A stretch of 38,445 nucleotides of DNA from Burkholderiaceae bacterium (GCA_019751915.1 JAIEMS010000043.1:1-38445); one strand, 5' to 3'; shown: positions 25,919 through 33,943, counted from the stretch's first letter. Made by a program: numbers and translations. Notes: generated from the letters alone by a model not told the origin.

Positions 25919-26890
25919 TCAATGCACCACGTGCGCAGCCGATTTGATCAGGGCATCCGAGAGTTTGATGCCTTGCTTTTCGGCGGCGCTTGGATTGACA
26001 AACAATTCCACTTTGGTGCTCAGTTCGGGCTTGATATCGCCGGGTTTTTCGCCCTTGAGGATGCGAACCACCATGCGGCCTGTTTGCTCGCCCAGATCGC
26101 GGTAATTGATGCCAACAGCAGCGGTAGCACCACGCTTGACGCTGTCGGTGTCCGACGCTACCAGCGGGATTTTCGCATCTTGGCCGACCTTGACCAGCGC
26201 CTCGTAGGACGAGACGACGTTGTTGTCGGTGCTGGTGTAGATCACGTCGACCTTGCCAACCAAGCTGCGTGCAGCACTGCTGACATCGACCGAGCGCGGC
26301 GCGGCGGCCTCGACCAGCGTCATGCCCAGCTTGGGCAGCAGCGTTTGCAGTTGTTTGACCACCACCACCGAGTTGGCCTCGCCGGGGTTAAAAACGATGC
26401 CAACGCGCTTGGCGCTGGGCACGACTTGGCGCACCAGTTCCATTTGTTTGTCCAACGCCAACATGTCCGAGACACCGGTCACGTTGCTGTGCGATGGCTC
26501 CCAGCTCGCAACCAGTTTGGCGGCTACGGGGTCGGTGATGGCAGAAAACACCACTGGTACGGTTTTGGTCGATGCAATCACCGCTTGGGCCGAAGGCGTG
26601 GCAATGGCAACGATGGCATCGGGGTTATCGCCAACAAACTTGCGGGCAATTTGTGCTGCGGTGCCTGTGTTGCCTTGGGCGCTTTGGTATTGCCACTTGA
26701 GGTTTTTGCCCGCTTCAAAACCGGCTTCTTTCAAGGCCGCTTGTACGCCATCGCGCACCGCGTCGAGTGCGGGGTGCTCGACGATGGCGGTGACGGCCAC
26801 CGATTTTTGCTGGGCACTGGCGGGTGTCACGGCAGCCACGGCCAAGGCCAAGGCACCCAAAGACATCCAAGGCATTTTGGAGAGGATCAT
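25919..26890 (-). CDS. ABC transporter substrate-binding protein (TrpX-like)
   Basis: A 323-residue periplasmic binding protein of the ABC_sub_bind (TrpX-like) family. Signal peptide about 1-26 (LGALALAVAAVTPASA before QQKS), without a lipobox Cys. Family landmarks include VAVTAIVEHPALDAVRDGVQ, the VPVVFSAITDPVAAKLV stretch, RVGIVFNPGEANSV, and VDVIYTSTDNNVVSSYEAL. Relatives have been tied to tryptophan or tyrosine uptake, but binding residues for the substrate cannot be judged by eye. ATG 26890 has no good ribosome binding site. First gene of the importer, behind a structured leader, and co-directional with the gcv genes. Confidence 0.9.
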   Translation of the reverse strand: MILSKMPWMSLGALALAVAAVTPASAQQKSVAVTAIVEHPALDAVRDGVQAALKEAGFEAGKNLKWQYQSAQGNTGTAAQIARKFVGDNPDAIVAIATPSAQAVIASTKTVPVVFSAITDPVAAKLVASWEPSHSNVTGVSDMLALDKQMELVRQVVPSAKRVGIVFNPGEANSVVVVKQLQTLLPKLGMTLVEAAAPRSVDVSSAARSLVGKVDVIYTSTDNNVVSSYEALVKVGQDAKIPLVASDTDSVKRGATAAVGINYRDLGEQTGRMVVRILKGEKPGDIKPELSTKVELFVNPSAAEKQGIKLSDALIKSAAHVVH

Positions 26891-27000
26891 TGGTTTTGCG
26901 TGAAACCTCGGCTGAGAGGCCGGGGAGGTAGAGCGCCGGGGTACATAGCCTGCGGCGCTTTGGGCGTTACCTGTTCACGTCCTGTGTCGATAGCCCGTTG
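26891..27000 (-). promoter_or_regulatory. Structured leader ahead of the ABC importer
   Basis: On the minus strand this leader can form several GC-rich stems: AGCGCCG with CGGCGCT, an outer AGGTA with TACCT enclosing it, and CCCCGGC with GCCGAGG just before the start codon. GGGC and GCCC further upstream could close another. The nested form resembles a cis-regulatory RNA, but I could not match it to a known riboswitch class. GCGCCGCAGG and CTCTCAGCC recall parts of the glycine aptamer, but its 5' half is missing. Confidence 0.35.
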
Positions 27001-27090
27001 GAAAATCAAGAAATTACTTTTTTCAGACCACGACCGTGGATGCAGGCCAATTGACGCGCGAGAATCGGGGTTGAACCTCGAATTATCCCC

Positions 27091-28173
27091 ATGTCCCTGA
27101 TCCCCTACGCACTCACCCGCTCGTTTTTGTTTGGAATGGACGCCGAAGCCGCCCACGATTTCACTATGGACATGCTTGCCCGTGGTCAAGGCTCGCCTTT
27201 GCAATGGGCTTGGTGCCACGAAACCGTGGAGGATCCAGTGGAGTTGGCGGGCCTGACTTTTCCAAACCGTGTCGGCATGGCCGCAGGTTTGGACAAAAAT
27301 GCCCGCTGCATCGACGCTTTGGGCGCGATGGGCTTTGGCTTTGTGGAGGTCGGCACCGTTACCCCCAAGCCCCAACCCGGCAATCCTAAGCCGCGCATGT
27401 TTCGTTTGCCCCAAGCCAAGGCGTTGATTAACCGGCTGGGCTTTAACAACGATGGCTTGGAGGCTTTTATCAGCAATGTCCAAAAGGCCAAGTTTCGCAC
27501 CCAAAAGCGTCGCCATCCGATGCTTTTGGGCCTCAATATTGGCAAAAATGCCACCACGCCCATCGAAGACGCGACGCGCGATTACTTGACCTGTTTGGAT
27601 GGCGTTTATCCGCATGCCGATTACGTCACGGTCAACATCAGTTCGCCCAACACCCAAAATCTGCGCGCTTTGCAAAGCGATGCGGCCCTTGACGCGCTAT
27701 TGGGCGCGATTGCCCAGCGCCGCGAGGTGCTAGCGGGCCAGCACACCCGTACCGATAGCAAAGGTGTGGTGCAAGCGCGGCGCGTGCCAATTTTTGTCAA
27801 GATAGCCCCTGATTTGGACGAAGCCCAAGTCGCAGTCATTGCCGCTACCCTAGAGCGCCACGGTATGGACGGTGTGATCGCCACCAACACCACCATTGGT
27901 CGTTCTGCGGTGCAGGGCATGCCCCATGCCCAAGAAGCGGGCGGCTTGAGCGGTGCGCCCGTGCTGGAGGCCAGCAACCAAATCATCCGCCAATTGCGTG
28001 CAGCGCTGGGCAGTCGTTTTCCGATCATTGGTGTCGGCGGCATCATGAGCCCTGAAGATGCCGTCAGCAAAATCCGCGCTGGCGCTGATGTGGTGCAAAT
28101 TTATACCGGGATGATTTATGAAGGCCCAGCGCTGGCCAGTCGGGCCGCGCGGGCTATCAAAACAATGGCTTAA
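27091..28173 (+). CDS. pyrD: Dihydroorotate dehydrogenase (quinone), class 2
   Basis: A 360-residue class 2 dihydroorotate dehydrogenase, the membrane-associated flavoenzyme that oxidises dihydroorotate to orotate using quinone in pyrimidine synthesis. The N-terminal quinone-tunnel helices are present ([19 protein letters not shown]). FMN-site motifs follow: [30 protein letters not shown], the catalytic Ser in [28 protein letters not shown], and the phosphate-binding [11 protein letters not shown] near the end. Length is normal. The ATG at 27091 has only a weak ribosome binding site. Stands alone, divergent from the ABC operon, and ends one base before the stop of a convergent gene. Confidence 0.95.
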   Translation: MSLIPYALTRSFLFGMDAEAAHDFTMDMLARGQGSPLQWAWCHETVEDPVELAGLTFPNRVGMAAGLDKNARCIDALGAMGFGFVEVGTVTPKPQPGNPKPRMFRLPQAKALINRLGFNNDGLEAFISNVQKAKFRTQKRRHPMLLGLNIGKNATTPIEDATRDYLTCLDGVYPHADYVTVNISSPNTQNLRALQSDAALDALLGAIAQRREVLAGQHTRTDSKGVVQARRVPIFVKIAPDLDEAQVAVIAATLERHGMDGVIATNTTIGRSAVQGMPHAQEAGGLSGAPVLEASNQIIRQLRAALGSRFPIIGVGGIMSPEDAVSKIRAGADVVQIYTGMIYEGPALASRAARAIKTMA

Positions 28174-28174
28174 T

Positions 28175-28495
28175 TTAGCGCGACCGCAGCCGCACCACCA
28201 AGGGCAGCAAGATGCCTGCCCAGCGCACCAGCCGCTTGGGGCCTGCGGCCAGCACGGAGCCCACCAACGCGGCCACAGCGACCGGGTGTTGTTTGGTGAA
28301 AGTCGCCAAACGCTGCACCAGCAGGCCATCGAGCGCCTGTTCTGGCGCGGCTGACGCTGCTGCCTGTGCTTGCAAGCGCTGCGCCCGGCGGGCGGCGATG
28401 CGCTCGCGCTGCGTGGCGATGCGGTCAAGCACCCGTTGCTGGGCTGCTGTCGGTTCTGGCAAAGAGGGTTCGGTCGGAGAATAAGGACGGCTCAC
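28175..28495 (-). CDS. YqjK-like hypothetical protein
   Basis: A 106-residue protein of unknown function. The first half is charged and helical (DRIATQRERIAARRAQRLQAQAA), the second half contains one hydrophobic stretch (HPVAVAALVGSVLAAGPKRLVRWAGILLPLVVRL, about 69-102). By position after DUF883 and phage-holin-like genes it matches the third gene of the yqjD-yqjE-yqjK arrangement. The GTG start at 28495 overlaps the upstream stop as GTGA. No role is assigned beyond a likely membrane-associated function. Confidence 0.7.
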   Translation of the reverse strand: MSRPYSPTEPSLPEPTAAQQRVLDRIATQRERIAARRAQRLQAQAAASAAPEQALDGLLVQRLATFTKQHPVAVAALVGSVLAAGPKRLVRWAGILLPLVVRLRSR

Positions 28496-28887
28496 AACTG
28501 CTCCTTGATGGAACGCCAGTCTTGGGCCAGTTCTCGGCGTGTCAAGGCAAACGCATTACCCGTTTGCCGGGCTATTGAAACCAGTGCAGCCAAGGCACCG
28601 CCCCAAAGTAGCAGCCACACCGCAGCCACAGACCAAGCCACCGTCAGGCGTTGGGGGGTATCCCAAAACTGAACCATCAGTGCCAGCGACAAAAGTATCA
28701 GCGCCACCACGGTCAGCCCGGCCACCGCAATCGTCAGCACCAGCAACTGGCGCAGACGTAGCTTCTGAATTTGCCACTCCAGATGGGCCAGCTCCAAGCG
28801 GTCTTCGGCGGCAATAGCCCCTTCAATGGCCGCAGCATGCCAGCGGGCGACAAAGCCCTCTAGCCCGAGCAATGCAACCCAGTTCAT
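28492..28887 (-). CDS. YqjE-like (phage holin family, DUF1469) membrane protein
   Basis: A 131-residue membrane protein. After an amphipathic start (residues 1-45) there are two hydrophobic segments, about 47-72 (LLVLTIAVAGLTVVALILLSL) and 83-107, then a charged tail TRRELAQDWRSIKEQL. This matches the phage_holin_3_6/YqjE family, whose name does not imply a phage origin. AGGAGGT lies before the ATG at 28887. Middle gene of a three-gene unit. Confidence 0.82.
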   Translation of the reverse strand: MNWVALLGLEGFVARWHAAAIEGAIAAEDRLELAHLEWQIQKLRLRQLLVLTIAVAGLTVVALILLSLALMVQFWDTPQRLTVAWSVAAVWLLLWGGALAALVSIARQTGNAFALTRRELAQDWRSIKEQL

Positions 28888-28941
28888 GCCAGACCTCCTG
28901 CGGCGCGTGCGGGGGCCGCTACAGCGGCCCGCAGCCACGGA

Positions 28942-29247
28942 TTAGCGACGTGCAAGCAAAAAGCCCACCAAAGCACCCACAGCCAGCGCAGCGCCAGCAA
29001 CGCGCCAAGGTTCGTCGTGGGCGTAGCGGTCAGCGGCGCGGGCGGCATCTTTGGCTTGGCGGGCAGCTTCTTGTGCCGCATTGACTGCGGCATCGCGCAC
29101 GTTGTGCAGGCCGTCGTCCAGACGCTGGCGCATCACCTTGATTTCGGGCACGCTGTCCAAGTCTCGGCTCGACAGCAAGCCACGCAGGTCGGTGACCAAT
29201 TTTTCGAGTTCGTGTTGGGTGCTGGAAACGGTTTCAGAGATGGTCAT
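28942..29247 (-). CDS. DUF883 (YqjD/ElaB-type) protein
   Basis: A 101-residue C-tail-anchored protein. A long helix (about 5-75, TQHELEKLVTDLRGLLSSR onward) ends in DRYAHDEPWRVAGAALAVGALVGFLLARR, the DUF883 hallmark with the membrane anchor at the C-terminus. E. coli YqjD and ElaB of this family associate with the inner membrane and 100S ribosomes in stationary phase; a similar role here is inference. Start 29247 has AAAGG upstream. It leads the unit DUF883, YqjE-like, YqjK-like. Confidence 0.88.
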   Translation of the reverse strand: MTISETVSSTQHELEKLVTDLRGLLSSRDLDSVPEIKVMRQRLDDGLHNVRDAAVNAAQEAARQAKDAARAADRYAHDEPWRVAGAALAVGALVGFLLARR

Positions 29248-29311
29248 ACAAGCCTTTCGTAAGAAAAAAGAATCAATCTCCATCTTAGCGAACTGCCAGA
29301 CCCACAGGCAA

Positions 29312-29345
29312 CAAAAAACCCTTGCAGACCATGCCTGCAAGGGTT
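29312..29345 (-). terminator. Rho-independent terminator of the tRNA-Val pair
   Basis: On the minus strand an 11-pair stem AACCCTTGCAG with CTGCAAGGGTT (29335-29345 with 29317-29327) is followed by a T run (TTTTTTG). It begins five bases after the 3' end of the downstream tRNA-Val. Confidence 0.88.
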
Positions 29346-29349
29346 GTGT

Positions 29350-29424
29350 TGGTGGGTGATGCAGGGTTTGAACCTGCGACCCCTGCCGTGTGAAGGCAGT
29401 GCTCTACCGCTGAGCTAATCACCC
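29350..29424 (-). tRNA. tRNA-Val (CAC), second copy in transcript order
   Basis: A 75-base cloverleaf with encoded CCA. Acceptor GGGTGAT pairs with ATCACCC, D-arm AGCTCAGCGGTAGAGC, anticodon stem-loop CTGCCTTCACACGGCAG with anticodon CAC reading GUG, and T-arm GCAGGTTCAAACCCTGC. Identical over its whole length to the copy at 29477-29551. Confidence 0.95.
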
Positions 29425-29428
29425 CTGA

Positions 29429-29453
29429 CAAAAGCCTCCAACGGAGACTTTTG
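29429..29453 (-). other. Hairpin between tandem tRNA-Val genes
   Basis: CAAAAGCCTCC (29429-29439) pairs with GGAGACTTTTG (29443-29453) with one mismatch and a three-base loop. Only four T follow on the minus strand, so it may be a weak terminator or a processing signal between the two tRNAs. Confidence 0.5.
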
Positions 29454-29476
29454 CAGGAAAAAGTGGACGAAAAACT

Positions 29477-29551
29477 TGGTGGGTGATGCAGGGTTTGAAC
29501 CTGCGACCCCTGCCGTGTGAAGGCAGTGCTCTACCGCTGAGCTAATCACCC
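29477..29551 (-). tRNA. tRNA-Val (CAC), first copy in transcript order
   Basis: Identical to the copy at 29350-29424, with anticodon CAC and encoded CCA. It begins 21 bases after the dnaQ stop on the same strand, so it could be released from the end of the isc-dnaQ transcript as well as from a promoter of its own. Confidence 0.95.
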
Positions 29552-29572
29552 ATGTTTCTCTACAGCCTGCGA

Positions 29573-30301
29573 TTATGGCACAGCTTTTTCAGCACGCTGT
29601 GAAAATCGCCAAATTGTTTTTCCGCCGCTGGCTTTGTCAATTTGCGCCAGCACGGCTTCATGGGCCGCGATTTCTTCAGCGTTGGCCGCCAGCACCGGCA
29701 ACACCAGAGCACGCAAATCGATGCTCAGGCCGCTGGGCGTGTTGGCTCCGCCCGCGTCGTCATCGGCCATCAGCAGGGCATCTTGGCCGCGTGTCAGGTG
29801 GATGTAGACATCGGCCAGCAATTGGGCATCGAGCAGCGCGCCGTGCAAGGTGCGTCCGGAGTTGTCCACGCCCAAGCGGGTGCACAGTGCATCGAGCGAG
29901 TTGCGTTGGCCGGGGTACATCTCCTTGGCCATCGCCAGCGTGTCGGTGACGCTATCGACAAATTGGCGAAGCGGCGCTTGGCCTACCCGTTCTAGCTCTT
30001 TGTTCAGAAAGCCGACATCAAAGGCTGCGTTGTGGATGATGATCTCAGCGCCTTGCAGGTAGTGCAAAAGCTCATCGGCGACGGCGCTAAAGGGCGGCTT
30101 GTCTTTCAAAAACTCGTTGCTGATGCCGTGAACGCGCAGCGCATCTGGGTGGCTGTCGCGCCCCGGATTGAGATAAAAGTGCTTGTCGTTGCCGGTCAGC
30201 TTGCGTGCCACCAACTCAACGCAACCAATTTCAATGATGCGGTCACCGCCCTCTGCCGAAAGGCCTGTGGTTTCGGTGTCGAGGAAGATTTGCCGACTCA
30301 A
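29573..30301 (-). CDS. dnaQ: DNA polymerase III epsilon subunit (proofreading exonuclease)
   Basis: A 242-residue 3'-5' exonuclease of the DnaQ type. ExoI is FLDTETTG with Asp8 and Glu10, ExoII is HNAAFDVGFLNKEL, and the ExoIII-epsilon motif is TLHGALLDAQLLADVY. The C-terminal region (about 185-242) would contact the polymerase subunit. It removes misinserted bases during replication. The start is TTG at 30301, overlapping the fdx stop as TTGA, with AAGGA six bases upstream; the family begins MSRQI, so this rare start is the likely one and would hold expression down. Located at the end of the isc operon. Confidence 0.92.
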   Translation of the reverse strand: MSRQIFLDTETTGLSAEGGDRIIEIGCVELVARKLTGNDKHFYLNPGRDSHPDALRVHGISNEFLKDKPPFSAVADELLHYLQGAEIIIHNAAFDVGFLNKELERVGQAPLRQFVDSVTDTLAMAKEMYPGQRNSLDALCTRLGVDNSGRTLHGALLDAQLLADVYIHLTRGQDALLMADDDAGGANTPSGLSIDLRALVLPVLAANAEEIAAHEAVLAQIDKASGGKTIWRFSQRAEKAVP

Positions 30302-30636
30302 TGGTTTTCCTTAGCGTGGTTGATGGTGTATTTGGGGATTTCGATGGTCAGGTTTTGCCCCGACAAAATCGCCTGACAGCTCAGGCGCGACTGTGGCTCC
30401 AGCCCCCAAGCGCGGTCGAGCAGGTCTTCTTCTTCTTCTTCAGCGGCATTGAGCGATGCGTAGCCCTCGCGCACGATGACGTGGCAGGTGGTGCAGGCGC
30501 AGCTCATGTCGCAGGCGTGCTCAATCTGGATTTTGTGCTCTAACAGGGCTTCGCAAATGGAGGTGCCCACGGGGGCGGTAATTTCAGTCCCGGTGGGGCA
30601 GTATTCGGCGTGGGGCAAAATTTTGATGATGGGCAT
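30298..30636 (-). CDS. fdx: ISC-system [2Fe-2S] ferredoxin
   Basis: A 112-residue adrenodoxin-type ferredoxin. Cluster ligands are Cys42, Cys48, Cys51 (CDMSCACTTC) and Cys87 (RLSCQAIL). It supplies electrons during Fe-S cluster assembly on IscU. The acidic stretch AAEEEEEDLLDRAWGLE is characteristic of ISC ferredoxins. The ATG at 30636 follows hscA by 19 bases. Its TGA overlaps the TTG start of dnaQ. Confidence 0.95.
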   Translation of the reverse strand: MPIIKILPHAEYCPTGTEITAPVGTSICEALLEHKIQIEHACDMSCACTTCHVIVREGYASLNAAEEEEEDLLDRAWGLEPQSRLSCQAILSGQNLTIEIPKYTINHAKENH

Positions 30637-30655
30637 GGCGTTTTGCTCTGACGGG

Positions 30656-32533
30656 TTAAAGGGTTTGGACGTTTTTGCCCGCCAGCGCTTGGCGGATACC
30701 ACGGTTCATGCGTTGCGCTGCGAAGGCTTCGGTGCCATCGGCCAAGGCTTTGGTGGCCGCTTCGACGCTTGCCGCATCGGACGCTTGGCGCTGGCTGCGC
30801 AAGGTGTGCATCAGGGTGTCGATGGCGCTGCGCTCGTCGGTGGTGAGCAAGTCTGCGTCGGCATCGAGGGCGCTTTGGGTTGCGATGAGCATGCGGTCGG
30901 CATCGACGCGCGCTTCCACCAGCGCGCGCGCCTGCATGTCTTGGGCCGCCGTCGCAAAGCCGTCTTGCAACATCTGGGCGATTTGGTCGTCGCTCAGGCC
31001 ATACGAGGGTTTGACATCAATCTGGGCTTGAACGCCGCTGATTTGCTCTTTGGCGCTGACAGACAGCAGACCATCGGCATCGACCGTGAAAGTCACGCGG
31101 ATACGCGCCGCACCCGCTGCCATGGGCGGAATGCCGCGCAGCTCAAAGCGGGCCAGACTGCGGCAGTCTTGCACCAAGTCGCGTTCGCCTTGCACCACGT
31201 GCAGCGCCAGCGCGGTTTGGCCGTCTTTGTAGGTGGTGAAGTCTTGGGCTTTGGCAGTGGGGATGGTTTCGTTGCGGGCCACGATGCGCTCGACCAAGCC
31301 GCCCATGGTCTCGATACCCAGCGACAGCGGAATGACATCGAGCAGCAGCAAATCGTCTGCCGTTGCGTTGCCTGCCAGTTGGTTGGCCTGGATGGCCGCT
31401 CCCAGCGCGACCACCTCGTCGGGGTTGAGGTTGGTCAAAGGGGGGCGGCCAAAAAAGGCCCCGACCGCGCGCTGTACCTGCGGCATGCGTGTGGAGCCAC
31501 CGACCATGACCACGCCCTGCACTTCGTCCACCGTGAGCTGTGCATCGCGCAGTGCCCGGCGCACCGCCAGCATGGAGCGGGCCGTCAAATGGGCCGTAGC
31601 AGCCTCAAAATCAACAACATTGACATCAAAACTGATGCTAGCCCCCGCCAGATCAGCATTGAATGCTATAGTTTCAGTAGCGCTGAGTGCTTCCTTGCAG
31701 GCCCGCGCGGCCAAGCGCGCGGCGGTTTTGTCGGTCGGTGTGTGTGCTTGCGCGCCCGACTGTGCCAGCACCCAATCGGCCAGTGCGGTGTCGTAATCGT
31801 CGCCACCGAGTGCGGAGTCACCGCCGGTGGCAATGACCTCGAAAACGCCTTGGGTCAGGCGCAAGATCGAAATGTCGAAAGTCCCCCCGCCCAAGTCGTA
31901 AACGGCATAAACCCCTTCGCTGGCGTTGTCCAAGCCGTAGGCAATGGCCGCTGCGGTCGGTTCGTTGATCAGGCGCAGCAGGTGAATGCCCGCCAGCTGG
32001 GCGGCATCTTTGGTGGCTTGGCGCTGGGCATCGTCAAAGTAGGCCGGTACGGTGATGACGGCACCGTACAAGTCGTCGTTGAAGGTGTCTTCGGCCCGGT
32101 AGCGCAGCGTCGCCAAAATGTCAGCGCTGACTTCTACCGGCGATTTAACGCCGCCTGCCGTTTGCAAACTCACCATGCCGGTGCCGGTTGCGCCCAAGGC
32201 GTTGGTGTTCACCAAATCGTAGGGCAGCTTTTCGGGGTGGGCAATATCGGCCAAACCACGCCCCATGAAGCGTTTGACCGAGGCGATGGTGTTGCGTGCA
32301 TCTTGCGCTTGGGCATCAGCGGCCTCATGACCGATCTGGCGCTGACCTCCTGCCATGTAGCGCACGACAGAAGGCAACAGCACCCGACCTTGGTCGTCGG
32401 GCAGGCACTCGGCCACACCGTTGCGTACAGCGGCGACCAGTGAATGGGTCGTGCCCAAGTCGATGCCAACGGCAATGCGCCGCTGGTGTGGGTTAGGGGA
32501 CTGGCCGGGTTCGGAAATCTGCAACAGCGCCAT
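30656..32533 (-). CDS. hscA: Fe-S assembly Hsp70 chaperone HscA
   Basis: A 625-residue specialised Hsp70. ATPase motifs: [13 protein letters not shown] near the start, [14 protein letters not shown] in the middle and [14 protein letters not shown]. The substrate-binding domain has [16 protein letters not shown] and the lid follows. HscA with HscB binds the LPPVK loop of IscU and drives transfer of the finished cluster. A stretch at about 31620-31690, coding for [16 protein letters not shown], differs from relatives as I recall them and resembles the local CTAGCGCT repeat. The 64-base gap before it has no clear promoter. Confidence 0.95.
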   Translation of the reverse strand: MALLQISEPGQSPNPHQRRIAVGIDLGTTHSLVAAVRNGVAECLPDDQGRVLLPSVVRYMAGGQRQIGHEAADAQAQDARNTIASVKRFMGRGLADIAHPEKLPYDLVNTNALGATGTGMVSLQTAGGVKSPVEVSADILATLRYRAEDTFNDDLYGAVITVPAYFDDAQRQATKDAAQLAGIHLLRLINEPTAAAIAYGLDNASEGVYAVYDLGGGTFDISILRLTQGVFEVIATGGDSALGGDDYDTALADWVLAQSGAQAHTPTDKTAARLAARACKEALSATETIAFNADLAGASISFDVNVVDFEAATAHLTARSMLAVRRALRDAQLTVDEVQGVVMVGGSTRMPQVQRAVGAFFGRPPLTNLNPDEVVALGAAIQANQLAGNATADDLLLLDVIPLSLGIETMGGLVERIVARNETIPTAKAQDFTTYKDGQTALALHVVQGERDLVQDCRSLARFELRGIPPMAAGAARIRVTFTVDADGLLSVSAKEQISGVQAQIDVKPSYGLSDDQIAQMLQDGFATAAQDMQARALVEARVDADRMLIATQSALDADADLLTTDERSAIDTLMHTLRSQRQASDAASVEAATKALADGTEAFAAQRMNRGIRQALAGKNVQTL

Positions 32534-32597
32534 AGGAAAGGATCATTTTCTGCGTAGAAGGATAAAAGGTGCCGGGTGCGCGGTGCGCGCAGGGGCG

Positions 32598-33116
32598 CTA
32601 TTGTCCCAGTTGGTCTTGGCGTTGGTCGATGTCGTGGGCAAAACGCGCAATGAACATGAGGGCTCTGACTTGCTTGGCTGCGCTGGCGAAATCGTTTTCT
32701 ACGTCGATCAGTGCCTCGCAGCGTGCCAGTGCCTCTTGCCGCGCTTGGTGCACCTGCGTTTGCAGGGCATCGAGTGCTTCGGGGCTGTGGGCTTCGTCCA
32801 ATGCTTCGCGCCACTCCATCTGCTGCATCAAAAACTCGGCGGGCATGGCCGTGTTGTCTTCGGCGCGAATCGGCGCGCCGCCCAGTTCGCACAGGTAGGC
32901 GGCGCGGCGCTGGGGGTCTTTGATGCGTTGGTAGGCCTCGTTAATGCGTACCGACCACTGCATGGCGATGCGCTGGGCCGCCGTGCCTTGGGCCGCAAAG
33001 CGGTCGGGATGGGCTTCGCGTTGCAGCTCTTTCCAGCGGGTATCGAGGGCGCTGCGCTCTTGGGCAAAGCGCCGGGGAACGCCAAAAAGTTCAAAATCGT
33101 CAGATTGGAGGTGCAT
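32598..33116 (-). CDS. hscB: Fe-S assembly J-domain co-chaperone HscB
   Basis: A 172-residue J-protein with the HPD tripeptide at 36-38 (REAHPDRF). The J domain covers about 5-78, and the C-terminal helical domain (about 90-170) binds IscU. It stimulates HscA ATPase activity and delivers IscU to it. A Cys-based N-terminal metal site seen in eukaryotic HSC20 is absent, as usual in bacteria. A terminator-like hairpin lies immediately upstream, between iscA and this gene. Confidence 0.94.
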   Translation of the reverse strand: MHLQSDDFELFGVPRRFAQERSALDTRWKELQREAHPDRFAAQGTAAQRIAMQWSVRINEAYQRIKDPQRRAAYLCELGGAPIRAEDNTAMPAEFLMQQMEWREALDEAHSPEALDALQTQVHQARQEALARCEALIDVENDFASAAKQVRALMFIARFAHDIDQRQDQLGQ

Positions 33117-33125
33117 AAGATCAAG

Positions 33126-33160
33126 AAAAAACCGCCAGCACGGTGCGCGATGGCGGTTTT
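33126..33160 (-). terminator. Terminator-like hairpin inside the isc operon (iscA/hscB)
   Basis: On the minus strand AAAACCGCCA pairs exactly with TGGCGGTTTT (33151-33160 with 33128-33137) around a 13-base loop, and a T run (TTTTTTCTTGA) follows. It has the form of an intrinsic terminator, 28 bases past the iscA stop and 10 before hscB. It would let iscRSUA be made in excess of hscBA-fdx. Confidence 0.75.
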
Positions 33161-33188
33161 ACAGGAACACGGAAAGTCACAAGAAAAA

Positions 33189-33512
33189 TCAAACCCGAAA
33201 GCTCTCTCCACAGCCACAGCGGTCGCGCTCGTTGGGGTTGTTAAAGCGAAAGCCCTCGTTGAGGCCTTCGCGCACAAAGTCCAACTCGGTGCCGTCAATG
33301 TAGGCCAGACTTTTAGGGTCAATGAGCACCTTCACGCCGTGGTTTTCAAAAACGATGTCTTCGGCGGCGGCTTCATCGACATATTCGAGCTTGTAGGCCA
33401 AACCCGAGCAGCCGCTGGTTTTGACCCCCAGCCGCACCCCCAACCCTTGCCCACGGCGCGCCAAATAGCGGCTGATGTGCCGGGCTGCTGCTTGCGTCAG
33501 CGAGATAGCCAT
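33189..33512 (-). CDS. iscA: A-type Fe-S carrier IscA
   Basis: A 107-residue A-type carrier with the three conserved cysteines: Cys35 (TSGCSGLAY), Cys99 and Cys101 (DRCGCGESF). It receives clusters or iron and helps mature [4Fe-4S] proteins. The ATG at 33512 is four bases after the iscU stop. IscA rather than ErpA is favoured by operon position and length. Confidence 0.94.
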   Translation of the reverse strand: MAISLTQAAARHISRYLARRGQGLGVRLGVKTSGCSGLAYKLEYVDEAAAEDIVFENHGVKVLIDPKSLAYIDGTELDFVREGLNEGFRFNNPNERDRCGCGESFRV

Positions 33513-33516
33513 AGCG

Positions 33517-33921
33517 TCAGACGGTGGCGGCAGTCGCCGCGCCGTGCCGGGTTTTGTAGTCGTTGACTGCGGCCTTGATGGCATCTTCGGCCAAAATCGA
33601 GCAGTGAATTTTGACCGGCGGCAGCGCCAGCTCTTCAGCGATTTCGCTGTTTTTCAGGGCAGCTGCTTCGTCCAGCGTCTTGCCTTTGACCCATTCGGTC
33701 ACCAGCGATGACGAAGCAATCGCCGAGCCACAGCCGTAGGTTTTAAAGCGTGCATCTTCGATGACGCCGGTTTCGGCATTGACCTTGATTTGCAGCTTCA
33801 TCACGTCGCCACAAGCGGGCGCACCGACCATGCCGGTGCCGACCGAATCGTCGCCCTTGTCAAACGAACCAACATTGCGTGGGTTCTCGTAGTGGTCAAT
33901 CACTTTTTCTGAGTAAGCCAT
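33517..33921 (-). CDS. iscU: Fe-S cluster scaffold IscU
   Basis: A 134-residue scaffold. Ligands are Cys37 with Asp39 (GAPACGDV), Cys64 ([11 protein letters not shown]), and His106 with Cys107 ([12 protein letters not shown]). The LPPVK chaperone-recognition loop is present at 100-104. IscS delivers sulfur and Fdx electrons here, and HscAB moves the cluster on. The start [18 protein letters not shown] is standard; a longer open frame upstream is inside the iscS end. Confidence 0.97.
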   Translation of the reverse strand: MAYSEKVIDHYENPRNVGSFDKGDDSVGTGMVGAPACGDVMKLQIKVNAETGVIEDARFKTYGCGSAIASSSLVTEWVKGKTLDEAAALKNSEIAEELALPPVKIHCSILAEDAIKAAVNDYKTRHGAATAATV

Positions 33922-33943
33922 GGTGTTTGTCCTTTGGAGTTTT

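Noticed and set aside
26891-27000. Leader as a glycine or TPP riboswitch
   Set aside because: GCGCCGCAGG and CTCTCAGCC recall a glycine aptamer and GGCTGAGAG on the other strand recalls a TPP element, but in each case the remaining conserved segments are missing or out of order.
25910-27100. Plus-strand open frame over the binding-protein gene and its leader
   Set aside because: Overlaps a clear binding-protein gene with signal peptide; no homologous features of its own.
28492-28887. Phage remnant because of the 'phage holin' family name
   Set aside because: The neighbours are DUF883 and YqjK-like genes, the ordinary chromosomal yqjD-yqjE-yqjK arrangement; nothing phage-like is nearby.
30476-32443. 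Very long open frame antisense to hscA (655 codons)
   Set aside because: It is the mirror of a high-GC Hsp70 gene, has low-complexity composition and no family motifs. hscA itself is complete on the other strand.
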